This document shows positions 12,001 to 23,595 of a stretch of DNA of 64,000 bases, piece after piece. The DNA is from Smallanthus sonchifolius. Taxonomy: Eukaryota > Streptophyta > Magnoliopsida > Asterales > Asteraceae. Under the pieces are notes generated by a model. The model did not search any database. It was given only the letters and a program-made list of their open reading frames with translations, and was not told the origin of the DNA. Each line of letters opens with the position of its first letter. Positions within the stretch are counted from its first letter, which is position 1. The stretch covers positions 43,535,880 through 43,599,879 of the forward strand of contig CM042042.1 of assembly GCA_023525975.1 (NCBI GenBank). Reading direction: 5' to 3'. A program made the position numbers and the translations under genes.

Positions 12001-12291
12001 AAGGGATTTAGAGTTCCAAGTAGGGGAATACACCCTACGTTTCACGTGTCGCACTTACGCAAGTGCCTAGCTGACGACACAGCTCACATACCTTACGACG
12101 AGATCGAAGTGGATAACAGTCTAAATTATGTAGAAGAACCAATAGCCATTCTTGACCGAGCTGAAAAACGACTACGCAATAAGTCGATACCGTTAGTCAA
12201 GATACAATGGAAGCACAGCAAAGGGTCAGAAGCTACGTGGGAAAAAGAAGACGAGATGAGGGGACTATACCCTCAATTGTTTAACGATTAG
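9032..12291 (+). pseudogene. pol: Pol of the Tekay-type element, disrupted
   Basis: Same frame as gag. Aspartic protease (DSGA at 9176-9187), reverse transcriptase (catalytic F-I-D-D at 10178-10189), RNase H (D-A-S near 10625, then the D-H-K-S and A-D-A-L-S-R motifs), integrase with an HHCC zinc domain (11190-11315) and DDE core (first Asp near 11401, second in S-D-R-D-S, Glu in Q-S-E-R-T-I), and a chromodomain-like tail (to 12291). Lesions: a TGA at 10691-10693 at the RT/RNase H join, where relatives have Arg (CGA to TGA), and a deletion near 12029. That deletion removes about 150 bp, judged against the homologous stretch 48070-48220. It takes out the integrase C-terminal barrel and shifts frame, so the chromodomain is read only from the other frame (12046-12291). 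The protein cannot be made whole, although catalytic residues are intact elsewhere. Confidence 0.93.
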
Positions 12292-12316
12292 CAGGTTTCG
12301 AGGACGAAACCTTTCT

Positions 12317-12328
12317 AAGGAGGGTAGA
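12317..12328 (+). other. Polypurine tract
   Basis: AAGGAGGGTAGA ends two bases before the 3' LTR and is where plus-strand DNA synthesis is primed. It is preceded by TTTCGAGGACGAAA, a motif that recurs in altered form before the 3' LTRs of the two other gypsy elements here (reverse strand near 34180, plus strand near 48513 and 48587). That places all three in related lineages. Confidence 0.85.
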
Positions 12329-12330
12329 CT

Positions 12331-14382
12331 TGTAACATCCAAAAAATAATAAAACGAATAAACATAGCGAGACCAGTGATTTAGTCGAAACATTTAAACA
12401 AAAGGGAGCGGGCTTGGGCTCGGCTTCAATGGGCCGAGGGAAGCCCAGGTATATATATAAGGCAAGGCAGCCCTCTTCCCTGCTCATTCCACACTCACGC
12501 AACTTCTAGAGAGAGAAAGGAAAGCTCGGGTCTAGAGAGAGAAAGTCGTCGGATCGTCACGAGATTGGAGGAGCACGACACAGCTGAGCCCGTGAGCAAA
12601 ACCTCCGAATCAGAATTACAATCCAGGTAACGATTCGATCACATTATGAGTTTTTGTTCGTTTTGGAAAGTTTCGGGTTTTGGCTAAAAGATAACGATTT
12701 TGTGGATGAAACTTGAAAGTGAACTTAGGTATAGCATCTAGAATCAAAAATGAACGTTTTGATCAAAGAAAATTTAGATATCGACATGATCAGATTCGCA
12801 TGCAGAACATTCGGATTTTTGGGGAAGGCGATAAGTGCAGACCCATCGAAACTACTTAGTTTCGATATGTGCAGACCGATCGAAACTACTTAGTTTTGAT
12901 ATGTGCAGACCTATCGAAACTACCCAGTTTCGATATATGCAGACCCAATCGAAACTACCATAGTTTCGATATGAGCCCCCAATCCGAAGCTAAGATAATA
13001 CATAAGTTACTTATCGAAACTACCTATCGAAACTACCTATCGAAACTACCAAGTTTCGACAGAAACAACCTATCGAAACTACCAAGTTTCGATATTAGCT
13101 AATCAATCGAAACTACTATGTTCAAGCATAGTAATGTCTAGTGTCATCTAGGAGCACCATCTTATGTGTATGACTTTATTATACAGATCGTGTGTGACAT
13201 TAGTGAAGCTCAGTAGCCAGATTGGTGTATTACAGAAACTACTCATCAGGTGAGTTCTATGTGCCCCCTTCTATGTTATGTGCAAATGTTTTCAAATGTT
13301 TTGGGGCTGAAATGTATACACTAAGTGAATAAATGTTATGAATGTCAATGTGATCATATGTGTTATACAAGTATATATATATACCTATACACGAAAGAGA
13401 AATTATGAATAAAGAATGAAAAGCATGATTATAAAGAATGAATGAAAGTATAACACAATATGAAAGAATGAAATCCTGCTTTATATCCATGTATATATTG
13501 CTTGCCAAGTACAGAAAATGTTATGGACGCTTCGATGATAACGGCTACTTCGGTAGACGGACGACCATGTGATTATTTTACAACCGGGACAAGTGCGTTC
13601 CTTCATCAGCTAGGACGTACGAATGCCATTAATGGACGGTCGAAGCAATTGGCATATTATAGTAGAACGGTTGTATAAATAATAGTCGCATGGGAAACGA
13701 ATACCTTCGGGTAGACGGGCGAATTACAGCCTACGACGGTAGGACGGTTGTAAGTCATGACGGACGGACAAAGATTTCCGGACGGTTGTAAGAATAAAAT
13801 GACGGACGGCACTAGTTGCCGGACGGTTGTAAGTATAGGCGGGCCATGACGATGGACCGCGACGATTGTCTTTGTGACATTCGTAAGCAAATGACGGGTT
13901 GATCACCCTTATAGAGTATGACCCATGAAATTAAAGAAAGAAAGAAAAGAAAGAAAAGGGTGAATGCATATATATATATATGTGAAATCACAAAAAAAAA
14001 TACAGAAAAGAAAGATGAAAGAAAGGCAAAAGTTATGAATACGTATTTATATGAATGACTAAACAGTAATGCATACTTATAAAGTAAAGAAAAGAATGTT
14101 TATATCAAATCGCATTAAACTAGAACTCACCAGCGTTAGCTGACTTTTAGTATACATTTCAGGTAAAGGAAGAAAAGGTCGTGCGATGGCGTGAAGGTTA
14201 CCCGGCACAAGACTGACATCCCACTTTTATTTGTTAAGAAAATGTTGTGTTTTTAATTGTTAAGACTTTCGCTGTTATGTAATGTAATTGAATGATGAAT
14301 GTTTTAAATTTAAGTTCAGTATTTATGGCTATGTTTATAAGTAAATCCAACAAGTGAGGTCACCCGGGAAAGGGGCCTTACA
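12331..14382 (+). repeat. 3' LTR of the Tekay-type element
   Basis: 2052 bp, TGTAACATCC to GGCCTTACA, followed by the second ATTTT. It has the same internal features as the 5' LTR: TATA at 12450, hairpin array about 12838-13105, donor-like sites at 12626 and about 13249, acceptor-like CAG ending at 14162. About 30 substitutions and one-base indels separate it from the 5' copy, clustered in the hairpin array and around 13670-13740. Confidence 0.95.
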
Positions 14383-14898
14383 ATTTTCGATTTCAAGATT
14401 CAATCTTTATCATTGTTTTCTGTGTTTGAACCCATGTTTATGCTTATTTACTTCTGTTTGAATGTTCTAAACATGAATCTAGGCTAAAACATTGATATTG
14501 CCTAGGTCTTTTGATGATTACTTTGTTAAAACTTTGATTTTTATCGATTTTTGGATTCGTATGATGGTTTAATGATTTTTGTAAACAATCTCATGTTGAT
14601 TATTATGATGAATATGCATGATTAGATCTGATTATGATTGGTTATGGCTCTATATGCTATTTGTGAATGTCCTTCAGTTTGAATAGCGTATCTAGATCGT
14701 AGACTGTGCGTTTGTGATTGTTTGTGTGGTTTGCTAGACGTAGTATCCCATAGGAGCTGTGATTGGGAGGAGTTAGACCTAAGTGTTCATCCTAGTTCAA
14801 TACCCGAAAGGTGAGAATTAGTTGTCTAGTCTTCGTTACATGGAATCCAAGTGTTAACAGTCACAGAGGACATTAGTATTAGGTGTCCGGTGATCGTT
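14383..14898 (+). mobile_element. Athila-like LTR, first copy, continuation
   Basis: After the ATTTT duplication the sequence resumes the interrupted LTR (CGATTTCAAGATTCAATC..., parallel to 22316 and 26204). It follows the 22320-22815 homologue closely until TGATCGTT near 14898. There it jumps into gag sequence that in the second copy lies about 1.5 kb further on (24330). The deletion removed the LTR end, the primer site and the gag N-terminus. Confidence 0.85.
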
Positions 14899-15618
14899 TG
14901 AGTCCACCGAGTGTGAAGAGATGTTCGAGAGCTTCGCTCAAGCCGAACAGCAGTACCCATCTTCTAGGACTTCCATTCCTAGTGCTATATCATCCACCAC
15001 ATCTCCTAGAGGTGTGCATGTGGTCACTCCTGATTCTAGTGTGGCTGTTGCCCTTGCCTATATGGCTAATGAAATTAAGGAGCTGAAGCTCAATGCTCAG
15101 CGATGTCAAGTGTGTAGGGGAGGCCACGACACCTGTTATTGTCCGGTGAATAATCAAGAGCAGGTGAGCTATGCTGGCAACCAACACCAGAACTGAGCGT
15201 ACAACAACTACAATTCATTTGGCTTGGGATAGATATCTGGAAATAACCTACTGGGGTTTAAATGTTCGTCAGCAGTATCAGCAGAATAGAGGAGGAGAGA
15301 CAGGACCGGGCACGGGGAGCAGTGTCGATACGATTTCGATCAAAGAGATGCTTGAGACTCAGACACAGCTTCTTGCCCACCTAGTCCAGCAGGACAGGGA
15401 TGATAGGCAGAGATTGGATGGCCATGACACTTTACTGAAGAATCAGCAATCGGCATTCCATGATCTGCAACACATGGTTGAGGACATCGCTAAGAGTCTG
15501 AAGGATCGACAGGGAGGTCAATATTAATGCTCCAACGCTTCAGTGATGGCCGTGTTGGTCAGGAGTGTGGAGGAGAAAGAGGTTGTAGAGGATGACTTCC
15601 ACTCCAGCAAGTACAACA
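14899..15618 (+). pseudogene. gag: Athila-like gag, C-terminal fragment, first copy
   Basis: Homologous to 24330-25045. It encodes, with stops, E-M-F-E-S-F-A-Q-A-E-Q-Q-Y, then a single zinc-knuckle-like C-x2-C-x4-H-x4-C (about 15102-15143), then N-N-Q-E-Q-V-S-Y and a Gln/Asp-rich region S-I-K-E-M-L-E-T-Q-T-Q. At 15194 the homologue's Arg codon is TGA, and a frameshift follows near 15200. The frame is interrupted at 15618 by a solo LTR (CAACA duplicated at 15614-15618) and the element resumes at 18671. Confidence 0.85.
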
Positions 15619-16875
15619 TGTAACATTTCTGATTTTATTATCTTTATTTTTCAATCCAAAGTAACACATTTCAAATCCAATTCTAGTTCTATGTTTTAAA
15701 TTCGTTCGTGCAAACAACTAAGCCCTCTGTTCCCATACAAACTCATGAAATTCACATCATTCAAACCCTGTATATATATATGGATAAATGTATATGACAC
15801 ATATAAAAGTATATATATAGATATATAAATTTCTTAAACCAAAATAAAACTCATAAAGGTTGATATATTCCTTATATCTATAAATGTATTTACTTATGGA
15901 TAAATAGATAAATATATGTATATATATACCAATTCACTTATACAATTTATTATTTTATAAAATATATATACAATTCATTCTTTTATAAAATAATTAAAAT
16001 AAACTAGATTTTTATAAAAAAAAAATGAATTATCTTGAACCTTTTGGTACCAATAAACCCCCTACCCCATGTGAACCCTCAAATTGAACCATCACCCTTG
16101 ATATCGAACCTTTGACCTCAATGTTGACCCCAAATCAAGACCCATGACTGATTTTGACTTTTCAAAGTCACAATAGCCCAAGAACACCCCGATTAAGAAC
16201 TGCCTCGGATCCAATTGGTGTAATTGGATTTCCCGTATATAATTAGTTGATCCTATACCACCCTCAGGCCCATTTGGATGTTAACTTCAATCCAAAAAAT
16301 GCGGAATATTTTGAATTCAAATGTGTTTGACTTCTCTGAGTCAAACCGGTCTAAATCGGGAAGTAATTTGCAAATTAAGGCACTATTGATGACAGTAAAT
16401 CATGCGCAAGGGGTACACGCATGAACCTATACCCGGACTCAATTCAATCCTAATCGACCAAATTGACGCGTAATTTCGCTCGACAGCCGTTACCATCGAA
16501 TCACAATCAAATCATACGAGTTGAGTGAAATTGATCGAATTAAACCGCTCATTCATCTTCGCATAACTCATTACAAACTCTCTGAACTTTCTATCAATCT
16601 GCATATCACCTCTGGTCGTCGATCGAGCACGAAGAACAGTCGGAGCAAACCCGTAGCCGCCTGCATTTGTGCCCAAACCAAAACAAGTAAGATTACTCTC
16701 ATTCGATTCGTTTTTGAATCCTTGTCAAAAGCCCCTTACCAATTCGTGTCCACAGAACATATCGAGACCGATTATGGCTAGGGTTCATGGCGGGTTGGAT
16801 CGTATTTGAATTCTGCTTTGTGTTAATATCATGTTTTAATCAATTAGAATCCGTAATTATTCAGCGAAACCACCT

Positions 16876-16944
16876 GGTCCGGCCGGTAAGTCACTGCGTC
16901 GCCGAACCAGGTGGCGTGGGTTCGAAACCCACAAACACCGGACC
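16876..16944 (+). other. tRNA-like module 1 in the solo LTR
   Basis: GGTCCGG (16876-16882) can pair with CCGGACC (16938-16944) as a 7-bp outer stem. CGCC/GGCG forms a middle stem. GTGGG-TTCGAAA-CCCAC forms a perfect T-arm-like hairpin containing the RNA polymerase III B-box GGTTCGAAACC. Five extra bases between the T-arm and the outer stem mean it is not a normal tRNA. It is probably a tRNA-derived segment, not a functional gene. Confidence 0.6.
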
Positions 16945-17030
16945 TTTTTGCGCAACCCTTAAACCCTAACCCGGTTCCACTGTAAGTCCATGTTAATACG
17001 TTTAGAAACTGTTCTGTTACACGGGTGAGT

Positions 17031-17097
17031 CCCCTGGTCTAGTGGTGTTTGCGCGCCATCCATACAGAAACCACCCGGGTTCAAACCGGGTGGTCTG
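17031..17097 (+). other. tRNA-like module 2 in the solo LTR
   Basis: TGGTCTAGTGG at 17035-17045 matches the tRNA A-box consensus. GGTTCAAACC at 17078-17087 is B-box-like inside an 8-bp inverted repeat (CCACCCGG/CCGGGTGG). A-box to B-box spacing is about 33 bp, near that of small tRNAs. The acceptor stem is not evident. Confidence 0.55.
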
Positions 17098-18670
17098 CAT
17101 CCTTTTAAAAAAATCAGTTTTAAAAACTCCAAAAATTTTATAAAAATATTTTTATAAACCCTGCAATATTTATAACAGAATAAAACCAGATTTATTAATT
17201 TTCAATATAAATTTAGTTTTACTTCTAATTTAGTTGTTAAACTTGTATATTAAATTTTTAAAACAAAAATCTAAATATTTAAATTAATTTTCAAATAAAA
17301 ACAATTGATTTTATAAAAGTTATAAAATATTAACTTTATTTAAAACAATCAAAATACTTATTTCTAAATAATAAATAAATAAATAAAATTTATTTATTAT
17401 AACCTGCAAAGTTAAATATATATTTATCATTTAAACTCTACACATAAATATTATTTACACAACTTCATATTTACGCATCTTTATAAATAAATAAATAGAG
17501 TAAAAATTATTTATTTAATTTATATTTAATATAATACGCCCGCTATTTTTATAACTAAATGAATAAGTTACATACCTTTATAAATAAATAAATAAGGTAA
17601 CAATTATTTATTTAATTTATATTTAAAACAAAAATTGGTTATGTAGGCTATACTTAAATAAACCAAATAACTGCATTATTTTGTAACTAGGATAATTAAA
17701 TAATAATTATTTGATTTAGTTATTCAAATCCAAACCCTAATTTAAAAACTATTCATTTCAAATTGTTTTTATTTTATTCAACACCTACACACCTTTTTTT
17801 TATAATTCGACACGAACTCATTATATAATTCCTTATACTCACATCCATTGAAACCCTAGACTTTGAATTAGACATTCTATTAATTCATGTTCACATGCAA
17901 TACACTTTAGGTTAACATTGTGCGTTACAAGGATCACGTTGCTACCTAGGCTCTCGTGTTAGCTACACCTTTGAATCGGGTGAGTATTACATAGCCCCTT
18001 TTACACTTTTACACTTTTTTTGGGGTGAAACATGAACTTTATACACACAACTGTTTAAAGTTACACAAACTACACAAACACAAATTCTCTTTACATTCCT
18101 GTATACAAAATTTGAGCTTTATATTTGAGTGCTAGGTGTGTTAACTGTTTGTGTGCAATTTATGTGCAATCATTAACTATTAAAGCTGACGGTTAACAAT
18201 GATATATATATTGAGTCTAACAAACCCACCCAGATTGGGGTGATTGTTTACCGACAACACAATTTGCATGCTAGTTACAAAGGTTTGATTGTAATTTGGT
18301 TACACAATAGTTACTCCCCATAAATGCCTTATTTTATCATTTTATGTAAGGATTTGATTATTTATATCCATACACTATCTATGTATAAACCTGTGTATGC
18401 TCACCAACTTTTTAGATGACTTTATTTTATTCATGTTTCAGGTGCTAATGTGTGAGTTTGATCAAGACATGCTACACATAGGCTTTGGACTTAGTTAAAT
18501 TAAATAAAGAATATTATGTATTTCATTTATGTACTTGTTTGAATTTGGTTGTGTTTGAATTATCTGAAATGAAATTTGATGATTAAAATATTGAAATCTA
18601 GTCAACCTTGTGCTCGTGAACAGTCTACATGTCCCGCCCCGACGTTTCCGCTGTCGGTTGGGGTGTGACA

Positions 18671-20082
18671 CAACATTCTGTCACCTGAGGAGGTCAAGAA
18701 GATTGACTGGAAGGCTAGATTCGCGGAGATCGATGCCAAGATGGCCAAGGAGCAGGTAGACGTGGAGATAGAAGTTGAGGTGTCTGCCGAGAAGGCAGAG
18801 GAGAAGAAGAAGGGGGTGGAGATGCAGACCCCCAATATTGACCCGACTCGTGTTCCCTATCCAGCAAAATGCTGCCATTTAAGCAAGCAAGGGGAACACA
18901 GTCACTTCCTTCACTTGTTTAAACAACTAAAGGTCAATCTTCCGATGATAGAGACCCTCCAGCACATGCCAAAGTATGGAAAATTCCTAAAAGATCTTCT
19001 TTCCAATAAGAAGAAGCTCGAGGAGGTCTCTAAAGTCTCACTTAGTGAGCAATGTTCTGCGGTGGTGTAGAACAAACTGCCAGAAAAAACTAGGAGACTC
19101 GGGTCGTTTCATGATCCCATGTTTCCTAGGCGGTTTGCCCTTGCACCACGCATTGGCTGATTTAGGTGCTAGCATAAATCTTATGCCCTATTCCTTATAT
19201 AAGCAGCTAGACCTAGGTGAACCTCGGCCGACGCGCATGAGCATTTCCTTGGCTGACCGCTCAGTTAAGTATCCACTGGGAATTGTGGAGAATCTTCTAT
19301 TGAAAGTAGGTAAATTTGTCTTCCCCGTGGATTTCGTCATTCTAGACATGGAAGTGGATGACGGAGTCCCACTCATCTTAGGGCGCCCATTCTTGCGCAC
19401 CGCCAAGGCAGTGATTGATGTCTTTGATGGGAAGCTTACACTTTGTGTGAGGGATGAGTCAGTTATTTTTTATGCCACACAGTCTGTGGAGGATGTTGGC
19501 GAGCATAGCCACTTCGTGTGCATGCTTGATGCCTTCATGGACTACCATCAGGACTCCAATCCGGAAATAGAAATAGGTGAGCCGGCCCCAATTTTAGAAG
19601 AACCATCCGATTGGGCGATAGAGTTGGAGAAGTTATTAGAGGAGCCGGACGATTACGGTAATGAGATACATGATGATCTGCTGGGGATGTTGGCGGAGCT
19701 AGATGCGATCATAGGCAAAACCCCAAGTGTGGGGAAGTTAGAAGAGAATGTTGATGATCCCGAAGATCCCGGTGGAAATGTAGAGATCATATCCATAGTT
19801 AATTCCATTCATGAACCGCTACTCTTTACTATCGTGCCTTCTGAGAGGGTGACTATTAGTTCCACTACCCCTAGGTCTAGGCCACCCCGTGAGAGAATCC
19901 GTATATTGAGAGACGTCGGTGAGTTAGAGAGAGTGAAAACCCCAAGTGTGGGGACGTCTAGGGAGGATAGACTACTTGGGTATTTGATGCATATTACATT
20001 CGGACCGGGTAGATATAAATTGTGGTGGAAAGATTTGTGTGCAAAATGTGATATGAGTTCATTAGTTGCTGAGTTGGTGTAG
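18671..20082 (+). pseudogene. Athila-like gag end, protease and unknown extension, first copy
   Basis: Resumes the interrupted element. 18741-19070 encodes a coiled Glu/Lys-rich segment and the Athila-type pre-protease block (P-Y-P-A, F-K-Q-L, M-P-K-Y-G-K-F-L-K-D-L, L-S-E-Q-C-S-A-V-V), then a stop where the second copy has Gln. From 19045 a frame of 345 residues encodes the aspartic protease (A-D-L-G-A-S-I-N-L-M-P-Y near 19157, I-L-G-R-P-F near 19375). After the protease, where RT would be expected, about 170 residues of acidic sequence follow with no RT motif, including two copies of K-T-P-S-V-G, each from DNA reading CCAAGTGTGGGGA. RT, RNase H and integrase are absent, so the element was non-autonomous or lost them. 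Confidence 0.8.
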
Positions 20083-22062
20083 AACCGGGAGACCACATAG
20101 AATGAAGACGGTTCCGGTTAGAATCAAGGAGAAGCCTCCTGATAGGCTTGTTTGATTCGCGGGCAAGTGCCCGGGATGTAGAGTTTGTATGCTTACGTGG
20201 TCCGTGTCATTGTCTTTTTCTATGTTTTTCGGTACTCTGTTTTGTTTGCGTCATGTCTTGCAGGGATTCGCGCTTGATTTGGCACGGGAAATCATTGGGA
20301 ACGAAGTTCCAGGTATGTTTTACATTGGTTTGATCATTGGAACAAAGTTTAAAGGTTTTGGGTGAAAAATATTTTTGGGAGGCCAAAATATTTCCAAGTA
20401 TAAAAATTAATTTTCTTAACTTTCTGTCACCAAGGCCATCTCGCGGTACGCGAGACTTGAGGAGAAATCCCTCGCGGTACGTGAGGGATAGCTAATCTAG
20501 CGGCTTGAGTTGTAAACTCCTCGCGATACGCGAGGAGTTATTCCCTCTCCTTCGCGGTACGCGGGAGAGCCTAGAATTCACCCTCACTCTTTTGTTTCCC
20601 ATGGTTTCACCTCTCTGTATCCATTCATAATTACACCACATCACCCATACCCATCACCACCACCATCACTCATCATCATCATCTACCATCCACCATTCAT
20701 CCAATACCATCTATCCATCACCATCCATCCATAATTCATATCATATCATTGACCGATCATGACCACCGACCATGGGAAACTTAGAAACCGATTCGTAACT
20801 GATAATCCACCTTTCCGTGGCTTTCATGTCTATGTGTTTGCCACACATCGGGTAAGTGTCCCTGCATATCTATCCATAGTCTTAGTGAGTCGGTGAGTCT
20901 TTTATTTGCGTCAGTTTAATGTTGCGGGTTTGTTGTGAGGTTTATTTTGTAGGTATTGTTCGTCTTGCCCGTACTCAATCTCCATTCGGGCATGACCGAT
21001 GCTTCTATCACATTGTAAAGGCAACCTAGCAGTGTGTGCAACCGCGACTGAAATGCTATACGGTGCACACGAGCAAGAACGAAGCTGGATACATTTGTTT
21101 GCATCTACATTACTAGTTAAGTCGCTTCCTGTTTTTATTTTTGCATTTTTATTCTTTTTAGTGTGTCTTGCTTCACATTGCGGACAATGTGTCTTTCAAG
21201 TGTGGGGATATGAGTATCTTAGTTGTGTCTTTTATAAAAATCCAAAATACAAAAAAAATAAAAATTTTGAAAAAAATGTCCTTTGAAATCAAAAGTTTTG
21301 CATAATAAATGGAAAATGATATTACAACCGGATAGAAAACGCGTCTAATTAGTGATGTTTTGGTAGACCCATCCAACTTGAATAGCTTAAATAGCCTGTG
21401 AGTGTTACTTATGATTAATCACGTAATAAAATCATGAAATCTTGTGGGTACTTATCTTAGGTAACGGTAATACTGAAACTGTCAACATAGGGTGATAGGT
21501 ACCACGTTAAGTTAAAATTTAGAGGTTTTTGAAAAGTTTCATTGCACGTCACTCTCTTTTTATGAGAATAAATCCGAGTTTCGGTGGCGCCCATTCCATA
21601 AATCCTTAATTTCCATAAATATGAGCTTAATTAATTTGAAAACTGAGTCTTGCTTATGTGTTTCCCTCTAGGATGGCGACTTGGAGAATACACCCTTAAG
21701 TGAGATTTATGTGCTTAAATGTGTAGAATATAGTCTATGTGTTAGCTTCCGGGATAGTGACTTGGTTGAGACGCCTCTAGATGAAAGTTCTTATGCTTTA
21801 ATTAACGCCCATTTCCATCCATTCATTCCATATTCCATTGATTTCTGAAAATCTGTAAATCTTAGTTTAACGTGGTGGAAAATCTAAATGATTTAATCCG
21901 TGCCTAGACATGACCGTGAGACGGGATTAGGTAGAATAGTAGCTTCTAAGTGTGAGTCACATAGATAGATTGATTGTTGTATAAATTGGAATTAGAACAC
22001 ATCACGGGGGGCTAGATAGTTGGTGCTTGGGTTTAATCGGACATAAATACTGATTATTGCTT
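20083..22062 (+). other. Non-coding 3' part of the Athila-like element
   Basis: No coding signal. Holds four copies of a CTCGCGGTACGCGAG-type palindrome (20447-20570), a CAT/CAC-rich simple region (20640-20760), another AAGTGTGGGGA motif (21197), and a G-run ACGGGGGG near 22005 that may be the polypurine tract. It joins the second LTR at about 22062, where that LTR has lost roughly its first 250 bp compared with 4942-5193. Confidence 0.6.
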
Positions 22063-23397
22063 TTTATATCGATTTGGGGTAGCTCGACGAGAGGAAATAA
22101 AAAATCAGGTTTTCTTGGCCAGGCGGTATGCGAGGGACCCTAGTTACGGGAATTTTAACATATTTAGGGTTTAAAAGTTGAGGACTCTCCCATTCCTATT
22201 CTAATCGATTTCCAGCCGTTTCAAGAGAGAAAATTGACGATTTTGGGGCCAAGGAAGTGAGATCAAGCGTAAAGTTGAAGGCTTTGATCCTCGGGTTCAT
22301 TTACTTAGCTTTTTCGGTTTCAAGATTCAATCTTTATCATTGTTTTCTGTATTTAAACCCATGTTTATGCTTATTTACTTCTGTTTGAATGTTCTAAACA
22401 TCAATCTAGGCTAAAACAATGATATTGCCAAGGTCTTTTGATGATTACTTTGTTAAAACTTTGATTTTTATCGGTTTTTGGATTTCGTATGATGGTTTAA
22501 TGAATTTTGTAAACAATCTCATGTTGATTATTATGATGAATATGCATGTTTAGATCTGATTATGATTGGTTATGGCTCCATATGCTATTTGTGAATGTCC
22601 TTTACTTTGAATAGCGTATCTAGATCGTAGATTGTGTGTTTGTGATTATTTGTGTGGTTTGCTAGACGTAGTATCCCATTGGAGATATGATTGGGAGTAG
22701 TTAGACCTGAGATTTCATCCTAGTTTAATACCTGAAAGGTGAGAATTAGTTGTCTAGTTTTTGTTATTGGGAATCCAAGTGTTAACAGTCTGAGATGACG
22801 TTAGTATTAGGTGTCTAGTGATCGTTGCTAGGTCAAGTTATAGTAGTTATCTTGAGATTACCCCGTGCATTCCTTGAATGTATCATGGACAGTGAGACTA
22901 AGAGGTGAACTGTCTATTAGGGTACATTGTCATAGTTGGAAATACCCGAGAGGTGATCCAATCATCAAGTGAGTTTTTACACCTTTTGGTTCCTTAGTTG
23001 GTGACACCCTGAGAGTGATTAGGGATCCACTAGTTAGTCTTTAGTTGTCATCTTTAGAAACCCAGATCCATCATAGTTCCAGGACCGGTTGAAGTTGTGC
23101 TTTACAAGTAGGATTCCGACCTAGGTAGTATTCTTGATTTCATCCTTAGTTCTTTGTCTTGATAGTTGATTCGATCTTGTTTACTGCATTTATTAGAGTA
23201 ATAAGTAGTGTAGTAAACCCCCCTTAATCATCATTCTTTAGTCCGAGTCAGAGTCTAGTATTGTTACATAGTGTCTCTGGGGTTCGATAATCCAGTTTAC
23301 CATTAAGTTGTGCTACACTCGATAGGTTCACTCGCCTGTCAGTGCGGTTTAGTTAGAGGGTATTCCATTTATTACTTAGGATTCTAGGTTAAGTTTT
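22063..23397 (+). repeat. Athila-like LTR, second (shared middle) copy
   Basis: Homologous to 5193-5469 plus 14383-14898 and to 25957-27294. It is preceded by 3' element sequence and followed directly by a primer site, so it served both as 3' LTR of the first unit and 5' LTR of the second. Its end lies in the T-run before 23398; beyond it this copy and the third copy no longer match. Confidence 0.85.
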
Positions 23398-23415
23398 TGG
23401 CGCTGTTGCCGGGGA
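23398..23415 (+). other. Primer binding site, tRNA-Asp type
   Basis: TGGCGCTGTTGCCGGGGA matches, with one T for C change, the complement of the tRNA-Asp 3' end. That primer is typical of Athila/Tat-lineage gypsy elements. It lies immediately after the middle LTR and supports both the LTR end and the lineage. Confidence 0.88.
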
Positions 23416-23595
23416 CACTTGGCAATAGCAATATTAGTTTTGACTAGTTCTTTGTTTGATTTTTGGTTTATTTTGTGTTCTTTGAGTCCGTCCTGTGTGC
23501 TTGTCTTCTTTATGCTACGTGTGTGTCTAATCTAGGATAGAGTCTTTCTGTTCTTTGAGTCTTTTTGTTTCCTTCTATCTTATGTCTTTCTGTTT

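Larger units (their letters stand above)
5470..14382 (+). mobile_element. Complete Ty3/gypsy chromovirus (Tekay/Del-like), coding region broken
   Basis: A full-length LTR retrotransposon of about 8.9 kb bounded by TGTAACATCC...GGCCTTACA and by the 5-bp target duplication ATTTT (5465-5469 and 14383-14387). In order it has the 5' LTR, an initiator-Met primer site, gag, pol (protease, RT, RNase H, integrase, chromodomain), a polypurine tract and the 3' LTR. The chromodomain-like C-terminus after integrase and the three Cys-rich motifs of Gag fit the Tekay/Del chromovirus lineage. The two LTRs (2050 and 2052 bp) differ at about 30 positions by eye, so the insertion is fairly young. Despite that, pol has an in-frame TGA and a deletion with frameshift, and gag is separated from pol by an in-frame TAA, so this copy cannot encode its own integrase. 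Confidence 0.95.
15619..18670 (+). mobile_element. Solo LTR of a chromovirus-like gypsy element
   Basis: 3052 bp from TGTAACATTTC to GGTTGGGGTGTGACA, flanked by CAACA (15614-15618, 18671-18675). No internal region remains, so this is a recombined solo LTR. Its right end matches the LTRs of the minus-strand element at 31285-40297 and the solo LTR at 42107. Donor-like ACAA/GTAAGA (GT 16688), two tRNA-like modules, an AT-rich tract (17100-17900), donor-like GTGAGT (GT 17980), the CCCC...GGGGTGAAACATG block (17996-18034) and acceptor-like CATGTTTCAG (AG 18440-18441) follow in that order. Confidence 0.92.

Noticed and set aside
16876..16944. Possible functional tRNA gene
   Set aside because: Extra bases between the T-arm and acceptor stem and no credible anticodon arm; reported as a tRNA-like module only.
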